From assembly GCA_017463255.1 (NCBI GenBank), contig JAFTPP010000002.1, forward strand, positions 1-64,000: DNA of 64,000 nt, read 5' to 3'. A model generated the notes under the pieces. That model did no database searches and was not told the origin of the DNA. It saw only the letters and a list, made by a program, of their open reading frames with translations. This DNA comes from Lachnospiraceae bacterium. GTDB taxonomy: Bacteria > Bacillota > Clostridia > Lachnospirales > Lachnospiraceae. The first letter of the stretch is position 1. The number at the start of each line of letters is the position of its first letter. Below are positions 53,677 to 63,926 of this stretch, piece by piece. The position numbers and the translations under genes are program-made.

Positions 53677-54968
53677 GTTATTTCTTCCTTCCACTCAAGT
53701 CCGCTTGATGGGAAAAACTCTCCAAATCCCATATCACGTACCGTTACTGTAAATTTTGCTTCCGATGTAAACTCAACGCTTACCCTGATTCTTGTTGTAC
53801 CATCAGGTCTTTCCGGCATATTTGCAAGGGATATTACTTTTTCTTTTCTATCCCTTCCGTTTAAAGGAGTCAAAAGAAAACTTAAATTCCGGTCTTCTTT
53901 TGTATCCATAATCATATCCCATTCTTTTTTTGCATCATACCAGTTCATACCGGCATCCATAACCGGGAAATATACATCCTTCCCCTGTTCATAAACTGCC
54001 ATGCCCACATTGGCTTTTATCTTATCCTGTCCTAAATAAATATATCTCTTGGATTTTTCCGTGGGTTGCAAACGCTCATAAAGTCCGTAGCATGCACCTT
54101 TACTGTAAAGGTTATTTCCCTGGAACACTCTCCTGTTACGGCACAACAACTTTAAAGAATCCTTGCACCAGTCGCCCAAAAAGCCTTCTCCCAACAAATA
54201 ACAGGTGCTGATGATTTTGTCTTCACATACTTCCTTAACCACATCCAAGAATCTGCCGTCCATGCGGGAACAGATTTCCCCACGTATGGATTCTTCCTCC
54301 GGCACCTTTTCAAAAGGCATGGATAAGAATTCTTTTTCTTCTATAAACGCTACCACCGGCGTTGTTCTTCTGTTAGTTTCCAGCCTGTAACTCTTTAATA
54401 CTTCAGCGCTATAATCAAAAACCACTACCTGTTGGATCCATAATTCTTCCGGCTGATGTATCATAAACTGGAAAAAGCTTTCCATATGACTTTGCACAAA
54501 AACTGTATTTTCAGGCAACCCCAAAGTAGGTATAATTTTTTGCAAAACCGAGATTACATCTTTATTTAAATACTCTACCGTAATCATCAGGCCATCCACT
54601 TTGTCCACTTCACCTGCCGAAGTAGCTAACGCTAACACTCTCTTAACAAAGAGGCCTAACAAGTCAATGGGATTGTATCTGTCCTTATCAATAAGCACTT
54701 CCTCTTTTCTTAGAGCCTTACTTACCAGATTCTCCACTAAGATTCCGTCCCCATCCTCCACATGCTTAATAGCTTCTTTTCCGTAGAACCACTGGTTTAC
54801 ACCAAAACGTTTACAAAGCACTGTGGGAATGTTGAACTGTTCCTTTCCCGTAACGGTAGAAATCGTGACAGGCGCAGCTTGGTCAGTGTTAAAAATACTA
54901 ATCTGGGTATTTTTATCGCTCAAATCTATTCCGGCAAGGATTCTTCGTTTTCTATCCTTAAACAGCAT
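53664..54968 (-). CDS. DUF5716 protein, divergent Hsp70/actin-fold
   Basis: A 434-residue protein. The N-terminus AGIDLSDKNTQISIFN (residues 12-27) aligns with the phosphate-1 loop of Hsp70/actin-type ATPases. 'FNIPTVLCKR...WFYGKEAI' and 'GILVENLVSKAL' follow in the Hsp70 order, then 'VDGLMITVEYLNKD' and a phosphate-2-like 'VVFDYSAEV' in place of DLGGGT. Key Gly residues are changed, so ATP binding may be weak or lost. A helical and beta C-terminal region replaces the normal substrate domain. Second gene of the operon. Confidence 0.72.
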   Translation of the reverse strand: MLFKDRKRRILAGIDLSDKNTQISIFNTDQAAPVTISTVTGKEQFNIPTVLCKRFGVNQWFYGKEAIKHVEDGDGILVENLVSKALRKEEVLIDKDRYNPIDLLGLFVKRVLALATSAGEVDKVDGLMITVEYLNKDVISVLQKIIPTLGLPENTVFVQSHMESFFQFMIHQPEELWIQQVVVFDYSAEVLKSYRLETNRRTTPVVAFIEEKEFLSMPFEKVPEEESIRGEICSRMDGRFLDVVKEVCEDKIISTCYLLGEGFLGDWCKDSLKLLCRNRRVFQGNNLYSKGACYGLYERLQPTEKSKRYIYLGQDKIKANVGMAVYEQGKDVYFPVMDAGMNWYDAKKEWDMIMDTKEDRNLSFLLTPLNGRDRKEKVISLANMPERPDGTTRIRVSVEFTSEAKFTVTVRDMGFGEFFPSSGLEWKEEITWQE

Positions 54969-54986
54969 TCCGCCTGTCTCCTTTCG

Positions 54987-57900
54987 TTAAAGTAATTTAA
55001 AAATCTTATCTACGGCATACTCTTGTTTAAAATATTCATATGCCATCTTATCCACTGTCTGATACTCCTGCAGTGTTAACGCAATCATCATATCGTTAAT
55101 CTTAAAGAACTTGCTGTGACCGCTTTCCTGAGTAATATCGCTCTTGCAAATCGTAGCACTTTCCGTGAGCCCTTCGTTTCCGTCAATTTCTTCCGTAATG
55201 TAATACTGAAGCTTTTCACCAAAGAAAAGAGTAAAGGGCTTCACAAAGCATCCCTCATACATATCATGCATTTCTTCCTTGCAATACTCTGCATTATCCC
55301 CTTCTTTACGCTCCAAAATATAATGGATGCATACCTTGGCTTTGGGATTAGCATGATATTCAATCACGGTTTTATCCGAAAGCTCTGCTACCCTTGGAAC
55401 ATATCCCATCAGATTCTGGAAAAATCCAAAATATATTTTACGGTTCATACACTCATCCACAAATTGCGTAAGCAGATTGCCTACACTCTCTGTAATCTGT
55501 TCCGTATTTTCTGCAAAATACTTAATGTAAGCATATTTACAAACCGCATGGAACTGTTCTCCGCGATAAAACAACTTGGTTAAGTACTCAAAAACTTTCC
55601 CAGACACAATTCTGTCCTTCACAAAATATTCATATGCATTCTGGGTAAGATAAGCCATCTCAACAACCAGTCTTCCGCCACTTGCTACATATTCATCAAA
55701 AATAGCTTCCTTCTGACCGACAAAAGAACCACAGAATAACATCTGAAGTATCATCTTTTCACAGATATCATGAGTGTCTACTTTATAATTCTGGGCCGCT
55801 TTCCAAATATCACGCATATCCCTTGTAAGTCCTTCATAGAAGCTTACCAGATATTTGATAATATTCTCATCGTACTTACCGCTTCTAAAGGTATGATAAG
55901 CAACCCTGACAAGGGATTCATCCTGTTCAAACTCTTTTCTTACAAGAATTCTGCTGCATAACTTTAACAGCGTCTGACCCTCAATCTGAGCAACGCCATA
56001 CATTTCCACCCATTCATAGGCCTTTTCCAGCATACCTCTGGCAATCATTAACTGCACATAGACCGCCCGTTCTTTTGCGCTCATCCCTTCCGGAACAATC
56101 TCAAATAACATGGCATCTAATTCCGCCAACTTATCATTTTCCTGATAATACTGGGCAAGCTTAATACCTGCTTCCCTACGGTAATCATCACGTACCTGGG
56201 GCGATTTATATAACCTGCAATAACTGTCCACATTCTTATCCGTGATACTAATTCCCATCTTCTGACCGGAACAGTTGTATAAATCAAGTCCCTGTAACAC
56301 AGGAGTTAATTCTCCCATTTCCTTCAGATATTTGCCCGGAATCATAAGCTTTTCAATTGAGTATTGCACTCCGTTACAATACCGGTTACCTTTTCCGTCC
56401 TGGAATATCAACTGATAATCGTTAGAATAAATCGGAATACAAACACTTCCGTCTGCATCCAAAGGATATACGGTTTCTTCTTTTAATCTGGAATAAATCA
56501 ATACTACGGATTTTATGTACGAATCCGTTACCTGTATCAGATTCGTAAACAAAAGAGGCACCAGATTCTCTAAATAATCCGAACGGAGTAACACAGGATT
56601 CATCACATTCTGATACAGATAAGCAAGATCCCTGTTAATATGACCCTTCTTAATCTGATCCGCTACAAACACATCGATAATATCCCGATATGACTCGGCT
56701 ATATCCGGGAATTCATCTTTATGCTTTAAAATATTGGCATAAAGCACTGCCTTTCTGACATAATCAAGCTCACTGTGGTATGCAAAATACATCATTACCA
56801 TCTTCGGCAACTCCCTGCCGTAATCGTTTGGTAATGACATCATATAAAATTCATACAATCTGGTAATTCTAAGCTCTTTTGCCACAGCTTTCTGATACCA
56901 TGAAAAATACTCACTACCGGTTTTATTACCGCGAATCAAAAGACTGCAGATGCACGAAAGTATTTCATCCGACTCAGATATCTCATAACACTTCTTCAAT
57001 ATGACATACAGTCTGTGTGAATACTCTTTTACTTTGGCCATTAAAAACTGAACCTGAATAATCACATCCTTGGTCAGTAACTGATGCTTTGCTGCATAAT
57101 TTAAAATCTGAATTTCAAACTCCTCTAACTTATTCAAAAGTGTTGGAGTCTGGTTCATTAAAATAACTGCTTCTATATAAACTGCAGGACTCTTACATTC
57201 CTCTATAAACTGACGTTCCAAAAATGCCCATTTTTTATACGGGCTCTTAGAAAATTCTTCCCTAAGATACAATAACAGCCATGCAATTCGCCAATTCCCC
57301 GGGTTACGAAGATAAATTGACTCTACTTCCTCCGTAATCTCGTTGACATAGCCTTCTTCTCTGTTATATAGGGTGGTCAGGTACAAATAATAACACCATA
57401 TTTCCGGGTTACTTCTGTCCGCTCCTATATCACTGTCTAACATATCCAACATCCATTTTGCTTCATTCAAGCGGTCCTGGGTAATTAAAAGCTGCACCTT
57501 AAACAATCTTGCCGGGATGCTCTTTTCATCCAGTTCGTTCATCCGCTCCACAATTTCGCCGGTTTCCTTAAGCCAGATAGCATGACTGATTTTCTTAACC
57601 CTGAACTTACAGAAAAGCTCCGTTAACTGAATGGATAATTCCTGCATCTTACGCTTATTTCCACGGAACAGACTTCTTACATTGCCATTTACCACAATAA
57701 ACTCAATTGCTGTAGAAAAATGAGCATTGTAAATCAGAATCTTACCGTAGTTGTTACCTGCATGAAGCTTGGTAGCATCAATACAATAGCTGAAAGAACA
57801 GATGTTACCTAAGAAATCATTATCTGTCAAAACATCCTTTTCCACGCTTAAGAAATCCCCGTCCGTTTCAACGGTAAGTCTTGTGTATCCCCAGCCATTT

Positions 57901-58550
57901 CTAGTAATGGTGGCTTTCCCCTCACTCATACCGTTTGGCGCATCAATGCGGATCAGACTTTCCATAGGGATATATTCTGTTTTGCTCTTTTTATTAATCT
58001 GAATCAGGAACTCGTCTACATTCTGTTCGTTTCCGCAAACTCCGGACAATCCCTGATAAATATCAAAATACTGCTTATCGCTTCCGTTGAGAATTTTTGC
58101 AAATTCCTTACGGTAGAATAACTTCACCGCTTCTTCCCAATCGGTTTTTGCCAAATTGGCAAAGTGGAATAAATTCTTAATGCTTCCCATGGATGATTCC
58201 ATGGTTTCATGAATCACAGTTACTATGTAAGGAATATAATATTCGCCGCAATTGGAAATAATATGGAACTCCCCGCGTAAGGTCTCGCCTTCTTCCATAT
58301 TGGCACTGTCAAAGACATAAGGAACCTTAATATCAGTTCCGCTTAATGCCTTAAGTTCACACACCATTCTGGAATGGGTGGATAGCACATACCCTTCAGC
58401 TCTCTTTCCTCCCACACAACGAATCGTAAAGCTTCCTTCCGTTAATTCATTCTTGTTAACATCCAACTCAATCTTTGAGCATGAGAAATCAAGAGAACCG
58501 GTTTCATATTCAAATTTTCCACCAATATAACGATCTAAAATAGAATTCAC
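54987..58550 (-). CDS. DUF5717 large repeat protein
   Basis: An 1187-residue protein of unknown function. The N-terminus has two beta-rich, Ig-like regions (about 10-130 and 200-300) around a short helical 'FHFANLAKTDWEEAVKLFYRKE' segment. Helical-repeat sequence with Leu/Tyr-rich pairs spans about 305-1080, and a beta-type region with 'VCIHYILERKEG' closes the protein. No signal peptide or membrane helix. The GTG start at 58550 has an AAGGAGAG site. It heads the operon and is 18 bases before DUF5716. Confidence 0.8.
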   Translation of the reverse strand: MNSILDRYIGGKFEYETGSLDFSCSKIELDVNKNELTEGSFTIRCVGGKRAEGYVLSTHSRMVCELKALSGTDIKVPYVFDSANMEEGETLRGEFHIISNCGEYYIPYIVTVIHETMESSMGSIKNLFHFANLAKTDWEEAVKLFYRKEFAKILNGSDKQYFDIYQGLSGVCGNEQNVDEFLIQINKKSKTEYIPMESLIRIDAPNGMSEGKATITRNGWGYTRLTVETDGDFLSVEKDVLTDNDFLGNICSFSYCIDATKLHAGNNYGKILIYNAHFSTAIEFIVVNGNVRSLFRGNKRKMQELSIQLTELFCKFRVKKISHAIWLKETGEIVERMNELDEKSIPARLFKVQLLITQDRLNEAKWMLDMLDSDIGADRSNPEIWCYYLYLTTLYNREEGYVNEITEEVESIYLRNPGNWRIAWLLLYLREEFSKSPYKKWAFLERQFIEECKSPAVYIEAVILMNQTPTLLNKLEEFEIQILNYAAKHQLLTKDVIIQVQFLMAKVKEYSHRLYVILKKCYEISESDEILSCICSLLIRGNKTGSEYFSWYQKAVAKELRITRLYEFYMMSLPNDYGRELPKMVMMYFAYHSELDYVRKAVLYANILKHKDEFPDIAESYRDIIDVFVADQIKKGHINRDLAYLYQNVMNPVLLRSDYLENLVPLLFTNLIQVTDSYIKSVVLIYSRLKEETVYPLDADGSVCIPIYSNDYQLIFQDGKGNRYCNGVQYSIEKLMIPGKYLKEMGELTPVLQGLDLYNCSGQKMGISITDKNVDSYCRLYKSPQVRDDYRREAGIKLAQYYQENDKLAELDAMLFEIVPEGMSAKERAVYVQLMIARGMLEKAYEWVEMYGVAQIEGQTLLKLCSRILVRKEFEQDESLVRVAYHTFRSGKYDENIIKYLVSFYEGLTRDMRDIWKAAQNYKVDTHDICEKMILQMLFCGSFVGQKEAIFDEYVASGGRLVVEMAYLTQNAYEYFVKDRIVSGKVFEYLTKLFYRGEQFHAVCKYAYIKYFAENTEQITESVGNLLTQFVDECMNRKIYFGFFQNLMGYVPRVAELSDKTVIEYHANPKAKVCIHYILERKEGDNAEYCKEEMHDMYEGCFVKPFTLFFGEKLQYYITEEIDGNEGLTESATICKSDITQESGHSKFFKINDMMIALTLQEYQTVDKMAYEYFKQEYAVDKIFKLL

Positions 58551-58661
58551 GTTATCAATCTCTCCTTCTTTCCCGTATTTTACCGGTCTCTATTTTATAT
58601 AAGACCACAGTTGCAATAATTGTACCATAAAACTCAACCAATTTCATCAGTTATTTGTAAA

Positions 58662-58702
58662 AAATAAACGCTTCGGAAGCACTTTTCCAAAGCGTTTATT
58701 TT
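58662..58702 (-). terminator. terminator of the chemoreceptor gene
   Basis: The arms AAATAAACGCTT / AAGCGTTTATTT are flanked by T-rich minus-strand sequence, directly after the chemoreceptor stop. Confidence 0.85.
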
Positions 58703-58703
58703 T

Positions 58704-60782
58704 CTATTTCTTAACTCTTTCATTCACATAATTAAAAATATCTTCATTGTCTTCCGGCATTCTGCATCCGACTATGTATGTTCCGTTATCGTTAGAAGAA
58801 CGGATTATGGTTCCCTGTAAGTTTTTTTCTCCTATTAACGGGAAATTACGGATTTTTAACTCAACAAATGAACCAACTGCATCAGCAAATACCCCATCCT
58901 TACATGCAAACGCATATCCGCCTGCACTGATGTTTACCATTTTACCTTCATAAGAACTATTCTTTGATTTGAAGACTATGGTACAAAGATTGTTCATGGC
59001 AAGTCTTGGATGTTTTCTTCTGTTCATAACTTTTGGATTGCTTTCAATGATAACTTTATTATCAGCGATATGCATCTCTTCCCAAATATAAACAGAATTA
59101 TTTACAATAATACGGAATTCATATTTCTTTTTCTTACCGCCATCACGTAAAAATGCAGCTAACTGATTTGATTCTTTTAACGTAACCACATCATTTGCCA
59201 CTTCAAAAACTTCAGTATGGCACTCTGATTTATTCTCTTTATCAATAATCTGAACCTTCATTCCAACAGTTACGTCATCAATACTCATAAATCCGCCGGC
59301 ACCAAGTTCTTCCACCAGTTGTCCTACTACGCTTTCAATCGCCGCAACATTTCGGGCTGTTTCCTCGTATTTACTAAGCATTGTAACCGTAGTAGTTTCA
59401 GAATCTACAACACTATCAGTCATGGTCAACATGATTTCCTGAACCTGTTTCATGTTATCAACCATGTTCTTATTAGAGCTTTCCACTCTCTTCATAGCAT
59501 CATCCACTACGCGGATTTCTTCACCCATTTGTTTGGAATCATCCGCAATCATGCTAACACTTGCATTAACTGTCTGCATGGTTGTAAGGGTTTCCGAAAT
59601 AAGAGTAAGAATGGTTGTAATGGATTCTGTCATCTTATCCGATGTTTCCTCTAATAACTTAAGGGCATCCATAATACTGTTAGAAGATGTCTGGGTTCCC
59701 ATACTTAAGTTTCTGATTTCATCTGCAACAACTGCAAATCCCTTTCCGGCTTCTCCCGCACGGGCTGCTTCAATAGAAGCATTTAAAGCAAGAAGATTAG
59801 TCTGGGAAGAAATACTTTCAATGGTTCCTGTTTCTTTTTTCACCTTATGGAACTGGTTACGGAACTCATTGAGAATTACTTCAACTTCTGAAGATAATCT
59901 TGCCATTTCATTGGTAGATTCCAGTGCATTCTCCAATTCCTTAGAGCTACTGTCCGCATGTTCCGCAGACTTAGCAGAGGTTTCCACAATATGTTCAATC
60001 AATCCGGCAACATTTTCTACCTGATTGTCAATGTCCTGGCTCATCTCCATGGAAGAATCAATCTTACCGCTTAGTACCTGACTGTTTCCTGCAAGCTCTT
60101 CCATCGTCTGAACTACTACGTTTGCGCCTTCTTTATTTTCTTCCGCAAGCTCTCTTACAACGGTTACTCCGTCTACTACGGAATTGCTGGCAACTTTAAC
60201 CTTTTCTACGGTATTTACTACTTTATCAAGGTTTCCTCTTACTGACGCCAGTAAAGAACCGTCCGACATGGACATATGGTTAATGGAAACGATATATCCG
60301 ATGAAACAGAAAAGAATCATACCTATCTGAATCTCAAAATTAGAAACATCGTTAGGAGTATTCATTCCGTTGAAATAATTTCTGATAATGGTAACAATAA
60401 GCACCGTCATACATGCAATACCGCAACGGATAATAAAATTCTTATTTTTATAAATAATTAAGATACTCATCAAAGGCAGAATATATGTAAAAGCTAATGT
60501 TCCCGGCGATGTGAGCATGATATACAAGTAAAAAAGACCATATCCGAAACCAACAATGTCCTGGTAAAGTTTGGTATGCCATCCTTTAACTTTCAGAACT
60601 ATAAGTCCCAAAATAAAAGGAATCCAGCAGATCAATTCCATGAACACAAAATAACTTACACTCTTTAACCCCTTAACGATTTCAATTGCATAAGCTGCTG
60701 ATAACACAATACCCACAGCAAGCCACATACCCATGGCTTTCTTATTGGCACTTTTCGCAAAATACTTTTCATTATATTCCAT
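58704..60782 (-). CDS. methyl-accepting chemotaxis protein with C-terminal PilZ domain
   Basis: A 692-residue receptor. Six hydrophobic segments (about 15-170) form a membrane sensor without a large extracellular loop. The signalling domain (about 200-480) has the conserved hairpin tip [22 protein letters not shown] near 320-345. The C-terminal 110 residues are a PilZ domain: RRKHPRL near 587 and NISAGGYAF near 618, the c-di-GMP-binding RxxxR and N/DxSxxG motifs. Such fusion would let c-di-GMP tune chemotaxis. No che genes are adjacent. Confidence 0.9.
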   Translation of the reverse strand: MEYNEKYFAKSANKKAMGMWLAVGIVLSAAYAIEIVKGLKSVSYFVFMELICWIPFILGLIVLKVKGWHTKLYQDIVGFGYGLFYLYIMLTSPGTLAFTYILPLMSILIIYKNKNFIIRCGIACMTVLIVTIIRNYFNGMNTPNDVSNFEIQIGMILFCFIGYIVSINHMSMSDGSLLASVRGNLDKVVNTVEKVKVASNSVVDGVTVVRELAEENKEGANVVVQTMEELAGNSQVLSGKIDSSMEMSQDIDNQVENVAGLIEHIVETSAKSAEHADSSSKELENALESTNEMARLSSEVEVILNEFRNQFHKVKKETGTIESISSQTNLLALNASIEAARAGEAGKGFAVVADEIRNLSMGTQTSSNSIMDALKLLEETSDKMTESITTILTLISETLTTMQTVNASVSMIADDSKQMGEEIRVVDDAMKRVESSNKNMVDNMKQVQEIMLTMTDSVVDSETTTVTMLSKYEETARNVAAIESVVGQLVEELGAGGFMSIDDVTVGMKVQIIDKENKSECHTEVFEVANDVVTLKESNQLAAFLRDGGKKKKYEFRIIVNNSVYIWEEMHIADNKVIIESNPKVMNRRKHPRLAMNNLCTIVFKSKNSSYEGKMVNISAGGYAFACKDGVFADAVGSFVELKIRNFPLIGEKNLQGTIIRSSNDNGTYIVGCRMPEDNEDIFNYVNERVKK

Positions 60783-60870
60783 CTTCGCGACCCCGCTTTT
60801 CTAGATTTTTATTTATTTTATCACACGAGTCACGTAATTTCATCAAAATTTTGAGTTTCAAAACAAAAAT

Positions 60871-61800
60871 TTACTTTTTGTTCACTTGTAATTCATAAAA
60901 TAATACAGTCTCTATATCTGACGGGCTTGTTCCTGACGTTACTACGGCTCCTGTAGCAGCCGCCACCGCAAAGCGTGCCCTATCCCAAAGCGAAGTGTTC
61001 TGTTGCATACTCTTTGCTACAAATCCTGCGGTCATAGCATCTCCTGCCCCCACAGTAGACAATGCCTCCACCTTAATACTGTCTGTCTGAAACATCTCGT
61101 CCTTGGTAACAAACCACGCACCCTTTTTACCACAGGAGATAATAATGGTTTCCACTCCATTTTCAAAGAATTGATTTAACGTATCTCTTAACTTATGTTT
61201 TTCAGGAATTTCTTTTAGTCCCGTAAGTTCCAAAAATTCCTCTTCATTGGGTTTCATATATCGGGGACCGGCCAGGGTTGCAAGCCGCAGGGCTTCTTTT
61301 GATGTATCCAAAAATACTTCTGCCCCCTTAGCCTTTATCATGGGGATTAGTTCAGCGTATACATTACTTTCCACTCCCCGGGGTATACTTCCTGATAAAA
61401 CAACCAAAATCCCCGGCTTACAATACGAAAGAAGTCTTTTGGTAAAAAGAGCAAGCTCTTCTTTTGTCACCAATGGCCCCGGTGCATTCTGTTCAACAAC
61501 CTGCCCCGATGCTTCCACACGTTTAACATTTACCCGGGTAGGCTCATGTATCCGCACAAAATCGTGTGGAATTTCCAATTCATCCAGACCTGCTTCGATT
61601 TGGCTTCCGCTTTTCCCACCAACAAATCCCATGGCAAGACTTTCAATCCCTAACCTTTTTAAGGTCTTAGAAACATTGATTCCTTTTCCGCCAATATCAA
61701 ATTGTTCTTTTTTCACTACCTCTTCCTGACCACGTTTTTCCACATATATAGTGTGGTCGATAGCAGGATTTAAGGTTACTGTGATAATCTGTGGTTCCAT
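60871..61800 (-). CDS. PfkB-family sugar kinase, 1-phosphofructokinase-type
   Basis: A 309-residue kinase: 'TLNPAIDHTIYV' at the start, 'DIGGKGINVSKTLKRLG' near 37-53, 'YMKPNEEEFLELTG' near 180, and the catalytic 'TVGAGDAMTAGFVA' near 245-260. Closest to 1-phosphofructokinase (FruK) or tagatose-6-phosphate kinase. No PTS or fruR gene is adjacent, so the sugar is open. The ATG at 61800 has an AAGGATGG site. Confidence 0.85.
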   Translation of the reverse strand: MEPQIITVTLNPAIDHTIYVEKRGQEEVVKKEQFDIGGKGINVSKTLKRLGIESLAMGFVGGKSGSQIEAGLDELEIPHDFVRIHEPTRVNVKRVEASGQVVEQNAPGPLVTKEELALFTKRLLSYCKPGILVVLSGSIPRGVESNVYAELIPMIKAKGAEVFLDTSKEALRLATLAGPRYMKPNEEEFLELTGLKEIPEKHKLRDTLNQFFENGVETIIISCGKKGAWFVTKDEMFQTDSIKVEALSTVGAGDAMTAGFVAKSMQQNTSLWDRARFAVAAATGAVVTSGTSPSDIETVLFYELQVNKK

Positions 61801-61830
61801 AAAACACCATCCTTAAGTCTATTTATACGT

Positions 61831-61961
61831 AGAAGTCATAGCTTTACCTGCCTAGGACCCTTTCAAAACGTCAGTCCTTAGCGAGATTATATCGAGCTTA
61901 GTACTGCTACGTTTTGAAGAGAGTGAGAACGCGTCCGTAGTAGGTAAAAACTATGACTTCT
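61831..61961. repeat. 131-nt long imperfect inverted repeat
   Basis: The ends AGAAGTCATAG / CTATGACTTCT are perfect inverted repeats. Further arms pair inside: TTTACCT / AGGTAAA, TTCAAAACG / CGTTTTGAA and CTTAGCGAGAT / ATCGAGCTTAG. The fold covers the whole gap between pfkB and htpG as one long hairpin with a small loop. It lacks an ORF and a clean T-run. It could be a miniature mobile element, a processed RNA structure or a regulatory hairpin. Confidence 0.75.
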
Positions 61962-61985
61962 TAAATCAAATCGTTTTGTATATAT

Positions 61986-63926
61986 TTACTGAGCAAGTAA
62001 CATCATAATTTTATTACTTCTTGCTACAAATTTACTCATTGCCTCTCCATCAAGAGGTGCATGCTGTAATAATGCAAGATCATAAAGCTGTTCACAAATA
62101 AGACTTACATTTTCGCCTTCTTTGTTCTCTAAAATATACTGGACTAATTTATGGTTCGCATTCAATGTAAGTGTCTGTCCTTCCTTACCAAAACCTCCCA
62201 TATCCATGCCCGGCATAGCGTACATTTTCATCATATCCTGCATTCTTCTGCTTTCTTCTGAAAGTGTAATCACAGAAGAAATCTCTTTGTTTTTCAGTTT
62301 TTCAACTTTTACGGTAATATTATCTTTCTTAATTGCCTTTTTGAAGATTTTTTCCATATCCTCAGTTGCAGCTTTTAATTCTTCCATGGTTTTCTTACTA
62401 TTCTTAGCCATGAAAGCATCTGTAAGGTCAGCATCAATTCTTTGGAACTTAATGCCGTCATTCTTGGCTTCTAGCTGAGAAATAAACGGCTGGTCAATAT
62501 TATCAGGAAGGATTACCGCATCCATTCCTGCTTTCTTAAACATGTTGATATACTGACTCTGCTGTTTTTCGTCGGTTACATAGTAAATGACTTTTTCTTT
62601 TTTCTCTTCCGTTGTATCTTCGGAATCAGTAGCCGACGTACCATCTTCATTCACTACTTCAACATCAGCATCTTCATCCTCTACATCTACAGGTTTTACT
62701 TCAAGACATTCCGGCAATGTCATATAATTGCCGTCAAGATTCTTAAAGAGAATATAATCTGTCATCTTTTCACAGAACTTATCATCCTTTAAGCAACCGA
62801 ATTTAATAAACGGACTGATATCATTCCAGTATTTTTCATATTCTTCTTTTTCCGTCTTACACATTCCTGATAATTTATCCGCAACCTTTTTACTGATATA
62901 ATCAGAAATTTTCTTAACAAATCCGTCATTCTGTAAAGCACTTCTTGATACATTAAGCGGAAGATCCGGACAATCAATCACACCCTTTAACAAGAGTAAA
63001 AACTCAGGAATAACTTCTTTGATGTTATCTGCAATAAATACCTGGTTATTGTATAACTTAATTGTTCCTTCAATAGATTCATATTCCATATTAATCTTCG
63101 GGAAATATAAAATACCTTTTAAATTAAATGGGTAATCCATATTCAGATGAATCCAGAATAATGGTTCTTTGTAGTCATTAAATACCTTACGATAGAAAGC
63201 AAGATAGTCTTCCTTGCTACATTCGCTTGGTGATTTAGTCCAAAGTGGTGTAGGGTCATTAATAGCAACCGGTTCACCTTCTTTAGGTTCAGCTCCCACC
63301 TTATCAAGATAAATCTTAGTCGGCATAAAAGAACAATACTTCTGTATTACTTCTTTGGCCTTATACTCGTTACAGAACTGTAAACAATCCTCGTTTAAGA
63401 AAAGAGTAATCTTGGTTCCCACAGTATCCTTGTCACCGTCTGACATGGTAAATTCTGTTCCGCCGTCACACTCCCAGTGCACTGCCACCGCACCATCCTT
63501 ATAAGACAAGGTATCAATATGCACTTCGTCTGCTACCATAAACGCAGAATAAAATCCCAAACCGAAATGTCCGATAATCTGGTCATCGTTAGTCTTATCT
63601 TTATATTTTTCAATAAAATCTGTTGCTCCGGAAAAAGCAATCTGATTAATGTATTCTTCTACTTCATCTGCAGTCATACCAAGTCCGTTATCAATAAACT
63701 GCAATGTCTTTTCTTCAGGGTCTACAAGCACCTGAATCTTTGCCTCATAACCATCCGGCAAAGTGTACTCACCCATCATATCAAGCTTCTTTAATTTGGT
63801 AATCGCATCACAACCGTTAGAAATCAATTCTCTGTAAAAAATGTCATGGTCTGAATACAACCATTTCTTAATAATCGGGAAAATATTATCACTGTTAATA
63901 GATAAGCTTCCTCTTTTTTCTGCCAT
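61986..63926 (-). CDS. htpG: molecular chaperone HtpG (Hsp90)
   Basis: A 646-residue Hsp90. The N-terminal GHKL ATPase shows ISNGCDAITKL near 32-42, DNGLGMT near 80, and the lid region IGHFGLGFYSAFMVAD near 115-130. The middle domain (about 230-500) has 'PLNVSRSALQ', and a C-terminal dimerisation part follows. ATG at 63926 behind AAAGGAACG. Lachnospiraceae htpG genes carry an acidic insert (about 405-450) between middle and C-terminal parts, as here (DVEDEDADVEVVNEDG). It acts as stress chaperone. Confidence 0.96.
   Translation of the reverse strand: MAEKRGSLSINSDNIFPIIKKWLYSDHDIFYRELISNGCDAITKLKKLDMMGEYTLPDGYEAKIQVLVDPEEKTLQFIDNGLGMTADEVEEYINQIAFSGATDFIEKYKDKTNDDQIIGHFGLGFYSAFMVADEVHIDTLSYKDGAVAVHWECDGGTEFTMSDGDKDTVGTKITLFLNEDCLQFCNEYKAKEVIQKYCSFMPTKIYLDKVGAEPKEGEPVAINDPTPLWTKSPSECSKEDYLAFYRKVFNDYKEPLFWIHLNMDYPFNLKGILYFPKINMEYESIEGTIKLYNNQVFIADNIKEVIPEFLLLLKGVIDCPDLPLNVSRSALQNDGFVKKISDYISKKVADKLSGMCKTEKEEYEKYWNDISPFIKFGCLKDDKFCEKMTDYILFKNLDGNYMTLPECLEVKPVDVEDEDADVEVVNEDGTSATDSEDTTEEKKEKVIYYVTDEKQQSQYINMFKKAGMDAVILPDNIDQPFISQLEAKNDGIKFQRIDADLTDAFMAKNSKKTMEELKAATEDMEKIFKKAIKKDNITVKVEKLKNKEISSVITLSEESRRMQDMMKMYAMPGMDMGGFGKEGQTLTLNANHKLVQYILENKEGENVSLICEQLYDLALLQHAPLDGEAMSKFVARSNKIMMLLAQ

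Noticed and set aside
51650..58550. DUF5716/5717 operon as a type VI-like or phage-derived structure
   Set aside because: No sheath, tube, baseplate or secretion ATPase motif; no integrase or base-composition shift at its ends.
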